A stretch of 15,195 nucleotides of DNA. It comes from an uncultured Ruminococcus sp. GTDB taxonomy: Bacteria > Bacillota > Clostridia > Oscillospirales > Ruminococcaceae. Position numbers and translations under genes: made by a program. The DNA lies in assembly GCA_900543105.1 (NCBI GenBank), contig UQQA01000053.1:1-15195 (forward strand), written 5' to 3'. Shown piece by piece: positions 11,882-15,195 of this stretch. Numbering within the stretch: the stretch's first letter is position 1; each line of letters opens with the position of its first letter. Under the pieces are notes generated by a model. It made no database searches and was not told the DNA's origin. It saw only the letters and a list, made by a program, of their open reading frames with translations.

Positions 11882-14791
11882 TTAAGAATCTAAGCCGAGA
11901 TTATGGCGCTTTCTCGTGATTTCGTTGTTGATATCGATATTGTAAAGACGAAGTGTTTCTCTTGCGTTTTCCTTATCGTTTACAACAGCACGGAATGCGT
12001 TCATAATACCACGGGTAACAACGTAGGATGACGGAATGATAGGAATTTCTTCGAGCTGATCCATCTGGAAGAGGATCTTATCGAGGTCGGAATTCGACCA
12101 GTTGAGCTTCTTCAAAGCATCGATGTTTGCGCTTTCAAAACGTCCGAGAGGGCCCATAACGCCTTCAACATTCTGACCGTATTCAACGAGTGTATCGGTC
12201 TCTGTGAACCACTTGATGAATTCCCAGGCAGCACCAACGTTCTTGCAGTCCTTGAGGATAATTGCGCCCGAACCGTTGGAGTTGGCAGCATAGGAAACAG
12301 TGCCGTCCTCGCGAACAGTTCCCGGAACGTGGGTGAAATCCCAGAGTCCCTTTATTTCGGGAGCAGCTCTGTTGAGCTGATTATAGAATGTACAGTAGTT
12401 CTGGATAACGATAGGAGCTTCACCTGTTCTGAAACGTGTGAACGCATCATACTGCTGGTCAAACTGATAAACGTTATAAAGCTCTGTCCATGTTGCGAAT
12501 GCATTTACAGCTTCGAGGCTGTCGAAATTCGTCGCAGTCTGCTCATCATTATAATAGTTCGTACCTGACTGGAGCATGAGGAGCGCGAATGTGTGACCTG
12601 ATTCAGTTGCAGGGGAAACAGCCGTACCGTTTACGTTCGTAGGAAGGATAAGACCCGGCTGCATATATTTTCTCTGGAGAGCAGGGAGCATATCGATGAA
12701 GTCGTCCCAGGTGTCCGGCGGAGCATCGATGCCGACTTCTGCAAGCATATCCTTACGATAGAACATCATCGGGAAGGTTCTTGTGAGCGGAATACCGTAA
12801 ACATGACCGTCATAAGTATACATAACAGTCGCTTCCTCCTGGAAACGATCAGCTACTTCTTCATAATCGGGGAGGTCGTCAACGCTCTTTACAAGATCTC
12901 TGATAGCAAGGTTTACAGGGAATTCACCGCCGATAAAGAGTGCAACGTCAGGACCCTTGCCTGCGAGGACCGCTTCCATAATAGTACCCTGAACGAGGTT
13001 GATTGAAACATCAATGCCCGTTTCGGGAACGAACTGTGAATCGGTCATCTGCTTGATGATGTTTGTCTGGTCACGGCCGATGCCGACCCAAACGTTGATA
13101 GAATCAGCCGTTACATCGGAGAGGACTGTGTAATCCTCAAAGAACGAACCGACGAGAGCCTTTGTGCTGAATGAAAGGGACTTGAAGAAATTTTTCTTGG
13201 CGGAAGTAACCTTCTGATCAGCGGGAACAAGCTCGATAAAGTCTATCTCGAGCGGCTGGCTTCTGTACTGACGCATCCAGGAAGAAACGGCAGTAACGTT
13301 ATCCTTGATACCGCTGGAAGAAACGTAATTTGGGATCTTGTTCGGACGCTTTATACACTTGTCAAAAACGTCAGCAAGACGGTCGAGAACAGCAGCTTCC
13401 GAACCATCGATGCCTGCGATCTCTTCGATAGCGGCACGGGTCTCACGGAGCTCAACGGAGAGTCTTTCAAAAACGCCGAGAAGCTCAGGGATCTGTCTGT
13501 GAACGAAATAGTCTGTGTATTTATCGGGCGAAGGACCTGTTATCATAAGTATCTGCATATAATACTGGTTTGCTTCGTACACGATATTGTCGAGTTTGCG
13601 CATATATTCACCGATAGCGCCCGGGATACATTCAAGAGTGAGTGTATGCTTGCCCTTGTCTAGATAGATATATGCAGGGTCGCCGTTTTCATCCTCGGGG
13701 ACAACGGACACCCAGTTTGTGCTGTAGTAAAACTTTATTTCGCTAAAGGCATCAGAGGGAACTTCGCCGTCGATATAAAGTCTTCTGTTGGAGAAAAGTC
13801 CGCGGAGCTCGTTCTGACGGCTCTTAAGATTTACCTTATAGTAGCCTGCTTCAGCAACATCGATCTCCCATGTGATAGCCTGACCCGACTGATCCCAAGT
13901 ACCGTCGCCGACAGTGTTGTAACGCTGCTTGGTCGGATTTGAAGGTTCGGTTAGGTAGTTGCCGCGGTCATAAGTAGGGAAAAGTGTCTGCGAGTTTGTG
14001 TATGTATAGCGTTCGCCCTGAACCTTGATAGGCTCTGCGGAAGCATTTTTTGCAAGCTCGTCATCGGACGGCTTCACATACTTATCGTAACCCTTTTCGT
14101 TATAGAGCTTGATATACTCGATAGCGACCATAGCTCTTTCGGAGTTGATAGAAATAGTGTGTTCGCCTGCTTCGAGGTAGAAGAGAAGCGGTTCGTTGAA
14201 CAGACCGTCCTCGTCCTTGAACGAAGTTGTTGTCCACATCGGCATTTCGACCTGCGGAGGACGAATTTCGTTATCCTTAGCATCGGGAGCGATCGGATAT
14301 TTGCTCGTCCAGATACGGGGGATATTGATTCTCGTAGCTGTATCATACGGAGATTCTCCGTCAATAAGCACAGAAAATTCGGTAGTCGTTGTACTTCCCG
14401 TGATCTGGTAGTACGACATACCGATGTTGTAAGCGCCTGTTTCGGGAACGTTTACGGTGAAGTCAACAGTACCCTCCTCATTGCCCCAGACAACGATGTT
14501 ATCCTTACCCTCGTAGGATTCCACACTGACCTGAGCGCCGTCACGAGCACCCTTATAAGTTAAGAATGCTTCCTTATCGGGGCGTTTTGACCCTGATATT
14601 TCGTCGTAATAGTCGCTGTAAGTATTTTGTTCTTCGTAAGAGAACGTTTCCTGCCCGGAGGACTGTGCCGCCGTTGTTTCCGTTGTTTCCGCACTGTCGG
14701 CAGTGACGGGAACAGCCGCAAAAGTAGTGACCGCAAGCATCAGCGCGGTCAGGGCTGAAACAATTCTCCTGAAATTAGTTTTACTCGACAA
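11882..14791 (-). CDS. Secreted extracellular solute-binding protein fused to two carbohydrate-binding-like modules
   Basis: At 969 residues this is more than twice the usual 400-450 for a sugar-binding protein. After a signal peptide (probable cut VTA-DS near 31) and a Ser/Thr/Glu linker come two beta-sandwich modules resembling CBM6/35-type domains (about 72-232 and 254-407; motifs GTVDFTVNVPETGAYNIGMS with LEAGEHTISI, and ITWEIDVAEAGYYKVNLKS with LDKGKHTLTL). A helical region follows (about 425-560), then a type-1 solute-binding domain (about 565-969; AGKGPDVALFIGG, YGIPLTRTFPMMFYRKD, WEFIKWFTE). No lipobox cysteine is present, unlike most Gram-positive binding proteins. I prefer TTG at 14791: AAGGTGG lies eight bases upstream. 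The longer frame begins at GTG 14803, which has no spaced RBS. It is first in the operon. The ligand is presumably a glycan; identity unknown. Confidence 0.9.
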   Translation of the reverse strand: MSSKTNFRRIVSALTALMLAVTTFAAVPVTADSAETTETTAAQSSGQETFSYEEQNTYSDYYDEISGSKRPDKEAFLTYKGARDGAQVSVESYEGKDNIVVWGNEEGTVDFTVNVPETGAYNIGMSYYQITGSTTTTEFSVLIDGESPYDTATRINIPRIWTSKYPIAPDAKDNEIRPPQVEMPMWTTTSFKDEDGLFNEPLLFYLEAGEHTISINSERAMVAIEYIKLYNEKGYDKYVKPSDDELAKNASAEPIKVQGERYTYTNSQTLFPTYDRGNYLTEPSNPTKQRYNTVGDGTWDQSGQAITWEIDVAEAGYYKVNLKSRQNELRGLFSNRRLYIDGEVPSDAFSEIKFYYSTNWVSVVPEDENGDPAYIYLDKGKHTLTLECIPGAIGEYMRKLDNIVYEANQYYMQILMITGPSPDKYTDYFVHRQIPELLGVFERLSVELRETRAAIEEIAGIDGSEAAVLDRLADVFDKCIKRPNKIPNYVSSSGIKDNVTAVSSWMRQYRSQPLEIDFIELVPADQKVTSAKKNFFKSLSFSTKALVGSFFEDYTVLSDVTADSINVWVGIGRDQTNIIKQMTDSQFVPETGIDVSINLVQGTIMEAVLAGKGPDVALFIGGEFPVNLAIRDLVKSVDDLPDYEEVADRFQEEATVMYTYDGHVYGIPLTRTFPMMFYRKDMLAEVGIDAPPDTWDDFIDMLPALQRKYMQPGLILPTNVNGTAVSPATESGHTFALLMLQSGTNYYNDEQTATNFDSLEAVNAFATWTELYNVYQFDQQYDAFTRFRTGEAPIVIQNYCTFYNQLNRAAPEIKGLWDFTHVPGTVREDGTVSYAANSNGSGAIILKDCKNVGAAWEFIKWFTETDTLVEYGQNVEGVMGPLGRFESANIDALKKLNWSNSDLDKILFQMDQLEEIPIIPSSYVVTRGIMNAFRAVVNDKENARETLRLYNIDINNEITRKRHNLGLDS

Positions 14792-14799
14792 CAGACAAA

Positions 14800-14806
14800 C
14801 CACCTT
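14800..14806 (-). promoter_or_regulatory. RBS that suggests a TTG start for the binding protein
   Basis: AAGGTGG differs from the ideal AAGGAGG by one base and sits eight bases before the TTG at 14791, whereas it overlaps the alternative GTG at 14803. A nearby ATG (14810) is out of frame and closes after nine codons. Confidence 0.6.
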
Positions 14807-14925
14807 TCATTAAAACTGCATATCTGTTTTAGTCTGTACTCAAAAAACAGGGATTGTGATGCTTATGTTAAAACCTGCTGAAAAATTTGCACACAATGTC
14901 TGAAAATATAATGAGTTATACTAAT

Positions 14926-14954
14926 ATTATAACAATTTACACAATGCTTGTCAA
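14926..14954 (-). promoter_or_regulatory. Main operon promoter (P1)
   Basis: Perfect -35 TTGACA (14949-14954), 17-base spacer, perfect -10 TATAAT (14926-14931) with an upstream TGT giving an extended -10. Transcription should begin near 14919, leaving a leader of roughly 115-130 bases. A promoter this close to consensus would normally be strong and need repression or other control. Confidence 0.9.
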
Positions 14955-14996
14955 GGTTATATTTTAGTTTTTGTTCACTATCGCGCCGTTGTTCAT

Positions 14997-15025
14997 ATTT
15001 TATAAATATTTAATTTCTTTTTCAA
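14997..15025 (-). promoter_or_regulatory. Possible second upstream promoter (P2)
   Basis: TTGAAA (15020-15025) and TAAAAT (14997-15002), each one base off consensus, are separated by exactly 17 bases. Because the surroundings are AT-rich this could arise by chance, but its -35 touches the inverted repeat at 15024-15037, a common operator position. Confidence 0.4.
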
Positions 15026-15037
15026 ACGTTTACGTTT
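15024..15037. promoter_or_regulatory. Perfect inverted repeat, candidate LacI-type or cre-like operator
   Basis: AAACGT-TT-ACGTTT is a perfect inverted repeat; its first eight bases, AAACGTTT, are also a CG-centred palindrome. CG-centred palindromes are typical of LacI/CcpA-family sites, and the plus strand from 15020 fits most fixed positions of the catabolite-response consensus but not all. It overlaps the P2 -35 and lies about 70 bases upstream of the P1 -35. No regulator gene is in the window. Confidence 0.45.
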
Positions 15038-15077
15038 AACCTTTTTTGTTCAGTTTAGACTATACGGTGGAAATTTG

Positions 15078-15093
15078 TTGTGCAATATCACAA
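15078..15093. promoter_or_regulatory. Short inverted repeat TTGTG-N6-CACAA
   Basis: Five-base perfect arms around a six-base centre resemble sites of Rex or CRP/FNR-family regulators, although Rex sites usually have wider spacing. It is upstream of both operon promoters. Weak evidence, recorded because it lies in the control region. Confidence 0.25.
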
Positions 15094-15195
15094 TTAGCGT
15101 GCTAAAAAAATTAATATTCTCAAACTCTCTTTTTTGACATATTGTGCCGTAAGTAATACTAAACACCAATAAAATACAGGAAAAATCTGCGCCGA

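Larger units (their letters stand above)
14804..15195. other. AT-rich control region upstream of the operon, no gene seen
   Basis: This 392-base stretch has no convincing ORF on either strand. It contains two minus-strand promoters, a perfect inverted repeat and a weaker one, and a leader of about 115 bases from the main promoter to the binding-protein start. The leader has a loose CTGTTTT/AAAACAG stem (about 14824-14850) but no riboswitch that I recognise. Bases beyond 15093 are AT-rich with no clear structure; any gene further upstream lies outside the window. Confidence 0.7.

Noticed and set aside
14781..14810. Short leader peptide ORF starting at ATG 14810
   Set aside because: Only nine codons, no RBS, no regulatory codon run, and out of frame with the binding protein.
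14824..14850. Hairpin CTGTTTT/AAAACAG in the operon leader as an attenuator or riboswitch
   Set aside because: Stem of seven mostly A-U pairs with a 13-base loop and no U-tract or known aptamer motif.
15134..15162. Plus-strand promoter TTGACA with TACTAA at 17 bases, for a divergent gene
   Set aside because: The -35 is perfect but the -10 matches only three of six bases, and no gene start is visible before the window ends.

Overview
The window looks like a chromosomal piece of a low-to-mid GC Gram-positive gut or rumen Clostridia, most like Ruminococcus or a related Oscillospiraceae member. The basis is strong AAGGAGG-type ribosome binding sites, TATAAT promoters with an extended TGn element, MalF/MalG-type sugar permeases without their own ATPase, and an Rpn-family protein with an RAEG-repeat tail. 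This placement is an inference from style, not from a marker gene. Every gene I accept is on the minus strand, so transcription runs from high to low coordinates.

Layout in transcription order. (1) 14804-15195 is an AT-rich control region. It holds a near-perfect sigma-A promoter (14926-14954), a second weaker promoter (14997-15025) and a perfect inverted repeat overlapping that promoter's -35. (2) 14791 down to 3479 is one tightly packed eight-gene operon: a 969-residue solute-binding protein carrying two carbohydrate-binding-like modules; a MalF-type and a MalG-type permease; a secreted NHL-propeller/TPR protein with a C-terminal membrane anchor; a Yip1-like five-helix membrane protein; a secreted DUF5696-type protein that reads like an inactive or unassigned glycoside hydrolase; then a second MalF-type/MalG-type permease pair. 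Gaps are 1-28 bases. A clear rho-independent terminator (3421-3462) closes it. (3) 1055-3325 is a cytoplasmic GH95 enzyme (alpha-L-fucosidase or alpha-L-galactosidase) with its own promoter. (4) 180-1010 is an Rpn-family PD-(D/E)XK nuclease whose promoter overlaps the end of the GH95 gene. Just after its stop is a near-identical second copy of its C-terminal tail, running off the left edge.

How they may work together: the secreted binding protein captures a glycan, one or both permease pairs import it using an ATPase encoded elsewhere, and the GH95 enzyme trims fucose or galactose inside the cell. The NHL-TPR, Yip1 and DUF5696 proteins are co-transcribed with the transporter but have no known job. 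They make this an undescribed membrane-associated glycan system, and are the most interesting part of the window. The second point of interest is the Rpn locus, which shows both a candidate intragenic start for a C-terminal antitoxin-like product and a duplicated free-standing tail.
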